Part shown: positions 47,172 through 55,750 of the stretch, in pieces | How positions within the stretch are numbered: the first letter of the stretch is position 1 | How the letters are laid out: every line of letters begins with the position of its first letter | From: Mycolicibacterium agri | Lineage (GTDB): Bacteria > Actinomycetota > Actinomycetes > Mycobacteriales > Mycobacteriaceae | NCBI RefSeq assembly: GCF_002553505.1 | Contig: NZ_PDCP01000005.1 | Span: 80,738 to 144,737 of the forward strand | Direction: 5' to 3' | Length of the DNA: 64,000 nucleotides | Translations under genes and position numbers: made by a program | The notes under the pieces: generated by a model | Seen by the model: only the letters and a program-made list of their open reading frames with translations | The model's database searches: none | Told to the model about the DNA's origin: nothing

Positions 47172-47678
47172 ATGACATCACCACCACAATCTGCACATCG
47201 CGCAGCACCGTATGCGTCGGCCAACGCCGCGGGCTGCTTCACCGCCCCCGTTCCTCGCGGGCTGCGTGAGGAGGCTGCTCAGATGTCCTGGCAGACATTC
47301 CACGACATGTATGCGCCCGACTCCGGGCCCCTGCGGTTGGGGCAGTGGGCGTGCACCGACGAGGATTGCCCGGCCACGCGGCTGGGGCCTCAGCCGCGCC
47401 ACTATCAAGCGACCCTGGCGATCGGGGACCGCATCAGCACCGCTTCGGTTGCGGCGTCGGGACCCGTGGCCGCGCTCACCGCGATGCTCTACGACCACGG
47501 CATCCCCGTCGAGATGACCGCCTTTCACCAGATCCCGACCGGCGAGAAGACCGCCACCTTCATCCGTGGCAGCAACGGCATACGCGACGAGTGGGCGATG
47601 GGGGTGGACGCGGACGCGACGCAGTCGGCGCTGCGGGCGGTCATCGCGTGCGCCAACCGGCTGCTGGCCGCTTCCTAG
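47172..47678 (+). CDS. Stand-alone LeuA allosteric (LeuA_dimer) domain protein
   Basis: A 168-residue protein matching only the C-terminal regulatory part of 2-isopropylmalate synthase. MSWQTFHDMYAP parallels the linker to that domain, ASGPVAALTAMLYDHGIPVE the GNGPxxAF core, and EWAMGVDADATQSALRAVIA the final helices. The catalytic TIM barrel is absent and no leuA lies nearby. It could be a leucine-sensing partner or titrate full-length LeuA. Start is uncertain: ATG 47172, or ATG 47283. It ends 12 bp before the second 60-bp palindrome. Confidence 0.75.
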   Translation: MTSPPQSAHRAAPYASANAAGCFTAPVPRGLREEAAQMSWQTFHDMYAPDSGPLRLGQWACTDEDCPATRLGPQPRHYQATLAIGDRISTASVAASGPVAALTAMLYDHGIPVEMTAFHQIPTGEKTATFIRGSNGIRDEWAMGVDADATQSALRAVIACANRLLAAS

Positions 47679-47689
47679 GATTTTCTCTC

Positions 47690-47749
47690 GCGAGCAGACG
47701 CTAAAGTCCGCAGCGTCCTGGGCTTTTGCGGGCACGAGCGTCTGCTCGC
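47690..47749. repeat. 60-bp palindromic intergenic repeat, copy 2
   Basis: Reverse-oriented copy of the element at 12101-12160: identical 10-bp ends GCGAGCAGAC, the same CCCGCAAAAGCCC core, same 60-bp length. It lies between the convergent LeuA-domain and P450 genes. Confidence 0.8.
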
Positions 47750-47766
47750 CGAAAAGAACGGGGCGG

Positions 47767-49251
47767 TCAGTGCAGGGGCCGCAGCACGATCGGCATGCCG
47801 TCGATCGGCACCGGCATACCGCCGTAGTCATACCGCGCCTGATAGCCGGGCCGCGGCAGTTCGAGGCGGTAGCGGCGCAGCAGCCGATGCATGATCGTCT
47901 TGATCTCGAGCTGACCGAACACCATGCCGATGCACTTGTGCGCGCCGCCGCCGAACGGCGTGAACGCGTAGCGGTGTTTCTTGTGCTCGCTGCGCGGTTC
48001 GGCGAAGCGGTCCGGGTCGAACTTGTAGGGCTCGGGGTAGATCTCCTCGAGCCGGTGGTTCATGCCCGGATAGGCGATCACGTTCGTGCCCTTGGGCAGG
48101 TAGTAGCCGAGCAGTTCGGTGTCGCGCACCGTCTGCCGCATCGCCCACTGCACAGGCGACACCAGCCGGATCGACTCGTTCATCACCAGGTCGAGGGATT
48201 CCAGCTTCTCCAGCGCCTCGATGTCGAGCGGGCCGTCGCCGAGTCGGTCGGACTCGTCGCGGCAACGCTGCTGCCATTCCGGGTTGGCCGCCAGATAGTG
48301 CGACATGGTGGTGGCGGTCGACGTCGACGTGTCGTGCGCCGCCATCATCAAGAAGATCATGTGGTTGACGATGTCTTCGTCGGAGAACTTGTTGCCGTCT
48401 TCGTCCTCGGTCTGGCACAGCACGGTCAACAGATCCGAGCCCTCCTTGCCGCGGCGCTCGCGCACCCGCTGCTCGAAGTACTGCTCGAGGTATTCGCGTG
48501 CCTTCAGCCCGCGCCACCAGGTGAACGGCGGCACGCTGGTGCGGATGATGGCGTTGCCTGCCCTGGTCGTGATGGTGAACGCGCGGTTCACCTTGGTCAC
48601 CAGTTCCTTGTCGGTGCCCGGCTCGTGGCCCATGAACACCATCGAGGCGATGTCGAGCGTCAACTCCTTCATCGCCGGATAGAGCAGGAAGCGGGGGTCA
48701 TCAGCCACCCAGTCCTCGGCGACGACCTTGGACACCACCGTGTCGATGTGCTCGACGTAGCCGGCCAGCCGACTGCGGACGAACGCTTCCTGCATGATCC
48801 GCCGGTGGAACATGTGCTCGTCGAAATCCAGCAGCATCAAGCCGCGCTTGAAGAACGGGCCGATGGCGGGCACCCAGCCCTGCTGTGAGAAGTCCTTGTT
48901 GCGGTTGGAGTAGATCGCTTGTGCCGCATCGGGTCCCAGCGCGGCGACCGACGGGATGATCGGGGAGTCCATCAGCACCATCGGGCCGCGCGTGCGGTAG
49001 AGGTGCAGCCAAAAGTCGGGCCCGCCGCGGAACATCTCGATCATGTGGCTGATGATCGGCAGCCCGCCGTCGCCCATCACGGGCTTGAGGTTGCTGCCCG
49101 CGGGAGGCTCGGCCCAGGGATGCTGCGGCCACGGGTAGTCCAGCAGCTTCTTCTCGACCCAGCCCATGCCAGGCAAGGTGAGGAACGGCGACGTGGTGAT
49201 GCGCCGCCTGGCCTGGTCAAGGACGTAATCTTTGGTGCTGATCGTCGGCAT
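47767..49251 (-). CDS. Cytochrome P450, CYP136-like
   Basis: A 494-residue P450, longer than typical class I enzymes and close in length to CYP136. I-helix MMAAHDTSTSTATTM, ExxR in NESIRLVSP, haem loop FTPFGGGAHKCIGM with the Cys ligand. In M. tuberculosis cyp136 (Rv3059) precedes a TetR and an SDR, as here (recalled). I chose ATG 49251 (MPTISTKDYVLDQ) by length. It is divergent from the TetR gene, with 117 bp between. Confidence 0.88.
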   Translation of the reverse strand: MPTISTKDYVLDQARRRITTSPFLTLPGMGWVEKKLLDYPWPQHPWAEPPAGSNLKPVMGDGGLPIISHMIEMFRGGPDFWLHLYRTRGPMVLMDSPIIPSVAALGPDAAQAIYSNRNKDFSQQGWVPAIGPFFKRGLMLLDFDEHMFHRRIMQEAFVRSRLAGYVEHIDTVVSKVVAEDWVADDPRFLLYPAMKELTLDIASMVFMGHEPGTDKELVTKVNRAFTITTRAGNAIIRTSVPPFTWWRGLKAREYLEQYFEQRVRERRGKEGSDLLTVLCQTEDEDGNKFSDEDIVNHMIFLMMAAHDTSTSTATTMSHYLAANPEWQQRCRDESDRLGDGPLDIEALEKLESLDLVMNESIRLVSPVQWAMRQTVRDTELLGYYLPKGTNVIAYPGMNHRLEEIYPEPYKFDPDRFAEPRSEHKKHRYAFTPFGGGAHKCIGMVFGQLEIKTIMHRLLRRYRLELPRPGYQARYDYGGMPVPIDGMPIVLRPLH

Positions 49252-49368
49252 TCGATGCTCCCCAAGCGAAAAGACTGTGGCCGTTGTCACTTTCATCTTC
49301 ATCCTGAATGGCACACTTGACGCATGTCAAGTTTGGACCTGGTGAGTCCCGGTGCGAAGGTCTAGACC

Positions 49369-50001
49369 ATGACCGCAGAATCCGCGCCCGAGATGCGTCG
49401 CAGCCGCGGCGACAGGCAACGCGACGCGATCATCGCCGCCGTCAGGGAGCTGCTGCACGAACGATCCTTCGCCGACCTGTCCGTCAGCACCATCAGTGAA
49501 CGTGCGGGGGTCGCACGATCGGGCTTCTACTTCTACTTCGACTCCAAATACGCGGTGCTCGCGGTGATCCTGGCCGACGCCGGTGATCTGCTCGACAGCC
49601 TCACGCATCATTTCGCCCCGCGGGAACCGGGCGAGACGCCAGCGGCCTTCGCCAAGCGCATGGTCGGCAGCGCCGCCGCGGTGTACGCCAACGACGACCC
49701 GGTGTTGAGAGCCTGTGCGGTGGCGCGCAACACCGACGCGCAGATCCGCGAGATGATGGACGACTTCTACGACGGCATCATCGACAAGCTGGTCACGCTG
49801 CTCGAGCAGGATGCCGACGCGCGGCCGATTTCCGACGACCTGCCCGCCTTGGTGCGCACACTTGCTGCGACGACGACGATGACGCTGACCCGCGACAGCG
49901 CCTTCGTGGGCCGTGACACCGATCCGAATCGCGCCGTCGACGCGCTCGAACGGTTGTGGGTGGCCGCGATCTGGGGCGCCGACGAACTGCCCGACAAGTA
50001 G
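49369..50001 (+). CDS. TetR family regulator
   Basis: A 210-residue TetR regulator with helix-turn-helix LSVSTISERAGVARSGFYFY and FDSKYAVL after it. The long C-terminal domain is typical of the EthR-like group. It is divergent from the CYP136-like P450 and 18 bp upstream of an SDR on the same strand, so it probably controls both. Corresponds in position to Rv3058c. Confidence 0.87.
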   Translation: MTAESAPEMRRSRGDRQRDAIIAAVRELLHERSFADLSVSTISERAGVARSGFYFYFDSKYAVLAVILADAGDLLDSLTHHFAPREPGETPAAFAKRMVGSAAAVYANDDPVLRACAVARNTDAQIREMMDDFYDGIIDKLVTLLEQDADARPISDDLPALVRTLAATTTMTLTRDSAFVGRDTDPNRAVDALERLWVAAIWGADELPDK

Positions 50002-50019
50002 GTCAGTAAGGTCACCGCC

Positions 50020-50874
50020 ATGGCGCAGAGCGGCTTTGACGGTAAACGTTGCTTTCTGACCGGGGCCGCCAGCGGCATCGGCCGCGCAACCGCGCTCAAG
50101 CTGGCCGCGCACGGGGCGACGCTGTATCTCACCGACCGCGACGCCGATGGGTTGGCGACGACGGTCGCCGACGCCCGCGCGCTGGGTGGCGCAGTGGCTG
50201 AACACCGCGCCCTCGACATCTCCGACTACGACGCGGTGTCCCGGTTCGCCGCCGACATCCACGCCAACCACCCCGCCATGGACATCGTGATGAACATCGC
50301 CGGGGTCTCGGCGTGGGGCACCGTTGATCGGCTCACTCACGAGCACTGGAAGTCGATGATCGACATCAACCTGATGGGGCCGATCCACGTGATCGAGGCG
50401 TTCGTCCCGCCGATGGTGCAAGCGGGCCGCGGCGGTCACCTGGTCAACGTGTCCTCGGCGGCCGGGTTGGTGGCGCTGCCATGGCATGCGGCCTACAGCG
50501 CCAGCAAGTACGGCCTGCGCGGACTGTCGGAGGTGTTGCGGTTCGACCTTGCGCGCCACCGTATCGGGGTCTCGGTTGTGGTGCCGGGCGCGGTGAAAAC
50601 CCCACTGGTGCATACGGTTCAGATCGCCGGCGTTGACCGCGACAACCCCAACGTGAAGAAGTGGACCGACCGGTTCACCGGCCATGCTGTGTCTCCGGAA
50701 CATGTGGCCGACCGCATCCTGCGCGGTGTCGCAAAGAACCGCTACCTGATCTACACCTCACCGGACATCCGCGCGCTCTACTTGTTCAAGCGCGTGGCGT
50801 GGTGGCCTTACAGCGTGGCGATGCGGCAGGCCAACGTGATCTTCAGCCGGGCGCTGCGGTCGGGCATGCGGTGA
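50020..50874 (+). CDS. SDR family oxidoreductase (Rv3057c-like)
   Basis: A 284-residue classical SDR. TGAASGIGRATALKLAAHGA is the cofactor loop, VNVSSAAGLVALPWHAA holds the catalytic Ser, and YSASK the catalytic Tyr/Lys. The tail (KRVAWWPYSVAMRQANVIFS) is longer than usual and hydrophobic, suggesting membrane association. Probably a reductase for a lipid or sterol linked with the divergent P450. Confidence 0.87.
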   Translation: MAQSGFDGKRCFLTGAASGIGRATALKLAAHGATLYLTDRDADGLATTVADARALGGAVAEHRALDISDYDAVSRFAADIHANHPAMDIVMNIAGVSAWGTVDRLTHEHWKSMIDINLMGPIHVIEAFVPPMVQAGRGGHLVNVSSAAGLVALPWHAAYSASKYGLRGLSEVLRFDLARHRIGVSVVVPGAVKTPLVHTVQIAGVDRDNPNVKKWTDRFTGHAVSPEHVADRILRGVAKNRYLIYTSPDIRALYLFKRVAWWPYSVAMRQANVIFSRALRSGMR

Positions 50875-51132
50875 TCACCGCTGGATGCCCAGCGCGTCGG
50901 TGATGGTCAAGAACAGATCGGTCTGGTCGGTCAGGCCGATCTGGCCGCAGACGTCGGCCGCATGATCGCGCTTGTCGATGGACGCGCTTTCGACCTGGAA
51001 AGAAGCCCTTGCCCGGAAGGGAAAATGTCATCCCTAGAGCGTCGATGCCTCTCCGGCGTGCAGGACCGTCACCCCCGACGAGCGTGAAACCTCAGCGATT
51101 TTCAAGCCGATTTCTCGCAAGAACTTCACGTT
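50875..51132 (-). pseudogene. Decayed small coding region
   Basis: The 322-bp gap 50875-51196 holds no intact gene. On the minus strand a 34-codon frame from GTG 51132 (VPNVKFLREIGLKIAEVSRS...) stops at 51028-51030. A further open stretch without a start (FQVESASIDKRDHAADVCGQ...TDALGIQR) ends at 50875-50877. Both read like protein, so this may be a broken gene. No family is recognised. Confidence 0.3.
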
Positions 51133-51196
51133 CGGCACAAGAAACGTGGGCTACCGGTGGCGGGCGAAGTACTTTTACGCCTCGGCGGCTTGCCGG

Positions 51197-52378
51197 CTAA
51201 CGCCTTCCCCAGTCCCACGGCGGGGTGGTCAACATGCCGAGGCCCTCGATGCGGGTCTCGCCGAGTTCCTTGAACAGCGGGATCTCCACCGCGGTGGTGT
51301 CGTCGTCCGCATCGGCGATGGGCACGGTGCCGAGGAACTCCAACATCGCCCGTGAATGGGTGACGACGACGACCTGAGTCATCTCGGCTGCGGCGGTGAT
51401 CAGGGATGCCAAGGGCCGCAACATGTCTGGATGCAGCGAGGTCTCCGGTTCGTTGAGCACCATCAGCGACGGCGGGTCCGGGCTCAGCAGTGCGGCCGCC
51501 CACAGCAGGAATCGCAGTGTGCCGTCGGATAATTCGGCTGCGCGCAGGGGGCGCAACATGCCGGGCTGCTGCAACTGGAGATCGAACAGCCCGTCGTGCA
51601 CAGCCACCGAAACGGTCGCGCCGTCGAAGGCGTCGGCCACCGCGCGGGACAGGTCGTCGAAGCCGGCCTCGATGATGGTCTGCACGGCGGCGGCCAGATC
51701 ACGGCCATCGTCGGAAAGCACGGGGGTGCGGGTGCCGACCTGCGGAAGCCGAGACGGCGCGCTCCTGTCGACGCGGAAGCCGTCGTAGAAGCGCCAGGTG
51801 CGGAGCCGGTGCCGGACCGCGGCAAGCTCGGGATGGGCGCCGGGGTGTGCGTACTCGGCGAGCACGCTGCGATACGGCGGCAGCGACCGCGTCACCTCCT
51901 CGAAGCCGCGGCCCGCGCTCTCCTCCACGTATTCGCGCGTGCGGCGCACCAGCGTCGAGGCAGGCCGCATGGCCGGGCCTGCGAAGACCGCTTCGCGCTT
52001 GATCTCCGGGTCCAGCGAAAACAACGAGCCGGGACCCGCCATCTGAGGCAGCCCGAGGTCGACAAGATAGCCGAAATCGTCTGCTGCGAAACCCATCTCG
52101 AGAGCGACCGGACCCGTTCTGGTGGTGCCCTCGACGCGGCCAGTTCGCCGGGCGCCGGCCAGTTGTTCCGGGCCCGCCCACAGCACCGACTCCAGTCCGC
52201 CCTCGCGGGCCAACGATCCGATGACCTCTCCGCGTGCGCAGTCGGCGAGCAGCCGCAACGCCCGGTACAGCGACGACTTGCCGGTGCCGTTGGCGCCGGT
52301 GATGACGGTGAGTCGGCGAAGCGGCAGCACGATCTCGCGTAGCGAGCGGTATCCGCGAACGGCGATCGTGGTCAGCAT
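51197..52378 (-). CDS. RecF/OLD-like AAA ATPase
   Basis: A 393-residue ABC-type/RecF-like ATPase. Walker A is TGANGTGKSSLYRAL near residue 30; the signature LSDGTLRFLLWAAALL and Walker B LMVLNEPETSLHP are near residues 280-315; VVVTHSRAML is the switch His. NEPE rather than DEPE is common in this COG4637-type family. No nuclease (TOPRIM) domain follows. It precedes dinB's 3' end by 27 bp but is downstream of it, so the two may be co-transcribed. Role in DNA repair or defence is only inferred. Confidence 0.8.
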   Translation of the reverse strand: MLTTIAVRGYRSLREIVLPLRRLTVITGANGTGKSSLYRALRLLADCARGEVIGSLAREGGLESVLWAGPEQLAGARRTGRVEGTTRTGPVALEMGFAADDFGYLVDLGLPQMAGPGSLFSLDPEIKREAVFAGPAMRPASTLVRRTREYVEESAGRGFEEVTRSLPPYRSVLAEYAHPGAHPELAAVRHRLRTWRFYDGFRVDRSAPSRLPQVGTRTPVLSDDGRDLAAAVQTIIEAGFDDLSRAVADAFDGATVSVAVHDGLFDLQLQQPGMLRPLRAAELSDGTLRFLLWAAALLSPDPPSLMVLNEPETSLHPDMLRPLASLITAAAEMTQVVVVTHSRAMLEFLGTVPIADADDDTTAVEIPLFKELGETRIEGLGMLTTPPWDWGRR

Positions 52379-52405
52379 GTGGTCAGGGTATTGGCCGGGT
52401 GTGAC

Positions 52406-53470
52406 TCAATAACCGCCCGTCGGTGGCGCCAGCTCGAGGCGGACACCGAGCAGCCGGACCGGCCTGTCGAGCTCGAACTGGTTCAGAAGATCGATCGCCG
52501 TCGACTTGATGAGATTGAAATCGACGCTCGCCGAGGGCAACTTGCGGATCTTCGTGCGGGTGTAGAACGTCTTGGTGCGCACTGTCACCGCCACCCGGGT
52601 GACCACGCGGCCCTGTTCGACGATTTCGTCGAGCGTCTGCCGCGCGAGGTCTATTACGGACGCCTCCATCTCATCTCGCTCGGTCAGGTCCTTGGGGAAG
52701 GTGACGACGTGGCTGCGTGAGCGGGGCACCCAGGGGTCGGCGCTGACGTTGGTGTCGCCGCCACCCTTGGCCAGCAGCAGGATCCACAGGCCGGTCGTCG
52801 GCCCGAATGTCGACGTCAGCAGTTCTGCATCCGTCGAGGCGAGGTCGGCGACGGTGGTAATGCCAAGACCGGCAAGCTTTTTGGCGGTTCTGGGTCCGAT
52901 TCCCCACAACGCGTCGACCGGGCGGTCGCCCATGACCGTCATCCAGTTGGCTTCGGTGAGCATGAAGACGCCCGACGCGTGACCATTTCCGCGGGCACGG
53001 GGTTTGCCGAAGCCCGTCGCCACCTTTGCGCGCTGTTTGTTGTCGCTGATGCCCACCGAGCAGGTCAAACCGGTTTCGGCCGCGATGACCTCGCGGATCT
53101 GCTTGGCCAGCGCGACAGGGTCGTCGACATCGGCTCCGACATAGGCCTCGTCCCAGCCCCACACCTCGACGGGATAGCCGAAGTCCCGCAGCAACCCCAT
53201 CACTTCTTCGGAGGCCTTGTCGTAGGCGTCGGTGTCCAGTGGCAGAAACACCGCGTCCGGGCATTTGCGTGCCGCGCTGCGCAGCGGCATGCCCGCGTGC
53301 ACGCCGAACTCCCGCGCCCGATACGACGCGCACGTGACGACCTTGCGCGGCTCGGCGGGATCGCCGTTGCCGCCGACGATGATCGGCCGTCCCGCCAGTT
53401 CGGGGTGGCGTCGGACCTCGACCGCGGCTTGGAACTGGTCGAGATCGACGTGCAGAACCCAGGTGCTCAC
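52406..53470 (-). CDS. dinB: DNA polymerase IV (DinB2/DinP-like)
   Basis: A 354-residue Y-family polymerase. The first metal motif is VLHVDLDQFQAAVE, the second VWGWDEAYVG; KPRARGNGHASGVFML and VDALWGIGPRTAKKLAGLGI (helix-hairpin-helix) follow. Residue 14, the steric-gate position, is Gln (CAA) instead of Phe/Tyr; M. smegmatis DinB2 has Leu there and tolerates ribonucleotides (recalled). I chose GTG 53470 (VSTWVLHVD); it overlaps the TetR stop by 4 nt, giving an operon. Confidence 0.9.
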   Translation of the reverse strand: MSTWVLHVDLDQFQAAVEVRRHPELAGRPIIVGGNGDPAEPRKVVTCASYRAREFGVHAGMPLRSAARKCPDAVFLPLDTDAYDKASEEVMGLLRDFGYPVEVWGWDEAYVGADVDDPVALAKQIREVIAAETGLTCSVGISDNKQRAKVATGFGKPRARGNGHASGVFMLTEANWMTVMGDRPVDALWGIGPRTAKKLAGLGITTVADLASTDAELLTSTFGPTTGLWILLLAKGGGDTNVSADPWVPRSRSHVVTFPKDLTERDEMEASVIDLARQTLDEIVEQGRVVTRVAVTVRTKTFYTRTKIRKLPSASVDFNLIKSTAIDLLNQFELDRPVRLLGVRLELAPPTGGY

Positions 53471-54216
53471 TTGCCACAGAGCTTGCGCGCCAAGCTCTCC
53501 CACTTTTCGCCGAGGGATTCCAGTGTCTCGCCCATATCGGTGAGTTGATGATGCACGTAGTCGGCGTCGAGCATCGCCAACAGTGCGTCGGCCTGAATGT
53601 CGAGATCTCCGGTGGTGCCCGCGGTTTCCAGCAGCAGGCGCACGTGCGTGCGCTGCACCGCGGCCGGGGCGCCGTAGCGGGTCTCCGGATCGCGGTTGGC
53701 CTCCGAAAGCAGCGGATAGTGAGTATGGGCGAAGCGCAGTCGTTCGCGTCCGAACGCCAGCAGCCGTTCCAGGGGCGGCGCGTCCGGGCCCAGCGGCGGC
53801 GGACCGAAGAGGAACGCCTGCTGGCTGGCACGTTCATCCTCGTCGAGCAGCACCATCATCAGCCCCGCTCGGCTGCCGAACCGGCGGAACAGCGTCCCCT
53901 TGCCCACGCCTGCTTCGGCGGCGATATCGTCCATAGAGATGGCGTCGGCGCCGCGCTCGGCGATCAGTCGGCGGGCGGCATCCAGCAGAAGCTCGCGATT
54001 GCGTGCGGCGTCGCCCCGCTCCTGCGGGGCGGATACCGGCAGAGTGCCGAGCTGTTCAGGGGCAGCGTCGCCGGCCCCCTCGCGGTCCTCGGCGTCGGCG
54101 GGGGCCGTTTTGCTCCTCGCGTCCGCGGGGTCTGTTTTGCTCCTCGCGTCCGCGGGGTCTGTTTTGCTCCTCGCGTCCGCGGGGTCTGTTTTGCTCCTCG
54201 CGTCCGCGGTACCCAC
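53467..54216 (-). CDS. TetR family regulator with N-terminal nonapeptide tandem repeat
   Basis: A 249-residue TetR regulator. The helix-turn-helix is AISMDDIAAEAGVGKGTLFR with RFGSRAGLM. The first ~40 residues are a tandem repeat DARSKTDPA (three exact copies plus one variant), absent from the shorter family norm of about 200. The start is GTG 54216, with no better start between repeat and HTH. It overlaps dinB by 4 nt. It is divergent from the FMN reductase, matching Rv3055/Rv3054c in order. Confidence 0.83.
   Translation of the reverse strand: MGTADARSKTDPADARSKTDPADARSKTDPADARSKTAPADAEDREGAGDAAPEQLGTLPVSAPQERGDAARNRELLLDAARRLIAERGADAISMDDIAAEAGVGKGTLFRRFGSRAGLMMVLLDEDERASQQAFLFGPPPLGPDAPPLERLLAFGRERLRFAHTHYPLLSEANRDPETRYGAPAAVQRTHVRLLLETAGTTGDLDIQADALLAMLDADYVHHQLTDMGETLESLGEKWESLARKLCGK
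54107..54208. repeat. 27-bp tandem repeat (minisatellite)
   Basis: Unit GTTTTGCTCCTCGCGTCCGC plus GGGGTCT (27 bp) occurs exactly at 54107-54133, 54134-54160 and 54161-54187, with a partial fourth copy from 54188. It lies in frame in the TetR gene and encodes its nonapeptide repeat. Confidence 0.92.
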
Positions 54217-54308
54217 CTCTGCACTTTAACTCAGGTGGAATAAAACGGACCGTAGTCCAGTTTCGGTCTGCGACGATGTACACGACCCGACGGAAGGGGA
54301 TTCTCGAC

Positions 54309-54851
54309 ATGGCGGACGTCAAGATCATCGCGCTGCTGGGCAGCTTGCGTGCGGCGTCGATAAATCGGCAGCTGGCCGAACTGGCTGTCGAAACCGCACC
54401 GGAAGGTGTCACCGTTTCGCTCTACGAGGGACTGGGCGACCTGCCGTTCTACAACGAAGACATCGATACCCCAGACGCGCCGACGTCCGTCGCAGCGCTT
54501 CGCGCCGCTGCGGCCGAGGCGGATGCGGCCCTGGTCGTCACGCCGGAGTACAACGGCAGCATTCCCGGCGTGCTCAAGAACGCGATCGACTGGTTGTCAC
54601 GACCATTCGGCAACAGCGCGCTGAAGGACAAGCCGCTGGCTGTCGTGGGGGTGGCGCACGGCCGGTACGGCGGCGTGTGGGCGCACGACGAAACCCGCAA
54701 GTCCTTCGGCATCGCAGGGCCCCGGGTCGTCGAGGATCTCAAGCTCTCGGTGCCGTCCCCCACGCTGGACGGTAAGCACCCCAAGGAAAGCGCCGAGGTC
54801 GCCGCGACCTTGCGTGACATCGTCGGCAAGCTGGCCGCCGAAGTGTCCTAA
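54309..54851 (+). CDS. NADPH-dependent FMN reductase
   Basis: A 180-residue flavodoxin-fold reductase. LLGSLRAASINRQLAELA binds the FMN phosphate, and VVTPEYNGSIPGVLKNAIDW is the family signature. It reduces FMN or quinones with NADPH, probably protecting against oxidative stress. It is divergent from the repeat-containing TetR, which likely represses it. A strong terminator follows at 54876. Confidence 0.88.
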   Translation: MADVKIIALLGSLRAASINRQLAELAVETAPEGVTVSLYEGLGDLPFYNEDIDTPDAPTSVAALRAAAAEADAALVVTPEYNGSIPGVLKNAIDWLSRPFGNSALKDKPLAVVGVAHGRYGGVWAHDETRKSFGIAGPRVVEDLKLSVPSPTLDGKHPKESAEVAATLRDIVGKLAAEVS

Positions 54852-54875
54852 GAGCCCAGACGAGCTTCATCTTGG

Positions 54876-54906
54876 AACCGGCGCGTCACGCGACGCGCCG
54901 GTTTTT
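54876..54906 (+). terminator. Rho-independent terminator after FMN reductase
   Basis: A perfect 12-bp stem AACCGGCGCGTC / GACGCGCCGGTT with ACGC loop (54888-54891), whose 3' arm runs into TTTTT (54902-54906). It lies 25 bp after the FMN reductase stop. Confidence 0.88.
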
Positions 54907-54937
54907 CATTTCCGCTCAAGCGCGCGCCCCGCATTCC

Positions 54938-55000
54938 CCGCGAGACGGAATCTGAGCGGGTCGCTACTCGCACTTTCGCTGCCTGGATTCCGTCTCGCGG
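54938..55000. repeat. 63-bp palindromic intergenic repeat, copy 2
   Basis: Perfect 15-bp arms CCGCGAGACGGAATC (54938-54952) and complement (54986-55000) around a centre containing CTACTCGCACTTTCGC. It resembles 13374-13437. It lies downstream of the FMN reductase terminator. The rest of 54907-55248 shows no gene. Confidence 0.75.
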
Positions 55001-55248
55001 GATCGTGCAGGCTCGCTGGACCACTGTCGGGCCCGCGGGTGCTGACCGCGATTTCGACTTTGCTGTTACGTCACCGTGACGATCCGCGTCGGCGTCGCTG
55101 TCGGTGGCCTCTGGTAGACCTACGCCCAGGACCCGACACGCAGGCGATGTGACGTACGACACGCCGGGGACGACGCTGCCATCGAGCTTACGACCAGGGA
55201 ATTTCACAAATGTTGTTCAGAACATGTTGTATCCCTTCTGAATGTCGG

Positions 55249-55264
55249 GCACTAGGTGTAGTGT
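55249..55264. promoter_or_regulatory. Candidate NrdR box upstream of nrdHIE
   Basis: GCACTAGGTGTAGTGT has CACTA...TAGTG symmetry and fits the NrdR-box pattern ACACTATATATAGTGT. A second palindrome TGTTC-A-GAACA lies at 55214-55224. About 210 nt separate it from nrdH; within that leader GGCCGGA/TCCGGCC (55310-55331) can form a hairpin. Confidence 0.55.
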
Positions 55265-55473
55265 TTGGAGCACCGACAGACCCCTACGGCTTCCGGGCCT
55301 TCAAGGGTCGGCCGGAACGCTGAGTCCGGCCCAGTCGGCTCCGACGACAGGTCGGTCAAGCGCTCCGGACTTCCGGAATTTTGGGGGTCCGCGGGTCGCT
55401 GAAACTCAGCGAGAAGCAGTACCAAAGCAGTTGCCAGTCCGATGTCTAGTCCCGCAGAGGAGCCGTACCGCCG

Positions 55474-55716
55474 ATGAACGTCACCGTGTACACCAAGCCG
55501 GCATGCGTGCAGTGCAACGCCACCTACAAGGCGCTGGAGAAGCAGGGCATCGCCTACGAGAAGGTCGACATCACCATGGATGCCGAGGCGCGGGACTACG
55601 TGATGGCGCTGGGCTACCTGCAGGCGCCCGTCGTGGTCGCAGGCAACGACCACTGGTCGGGCTTCCGTCCGGACCGGATCAAGGCGCTGGCCGGTACCGG
55701 GGTACTCACCGCATAG
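55474..55716 (+). CDS. nrdH: Glutaredoxin-like protein NrdH
   Basis: An 80-residue redoxin that supplies electrons to class Ib ribonucleotide reductase. The redox motif CVQC is in [14 protein letters not shown] near residue 11, and the C terminus [12 protein letters not shown] is the NrdH signature for thioredoxin-reductase recognition. Start ATG 55474 has AGAGGAG upstream. First gene of nrdHIE. Confidence 0.95.
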   Translation: MNVTVYTKPACVQCNATYKALEKQGIAYEKVDITMDAEARDYVMALGYLQAPVVVAGNDHWSGFRPDRIKALAGTGVLTA

Positions 55717-55750
55717 CGACATTTCCGACAGGCAAGAAAGGGGAAGCGAG

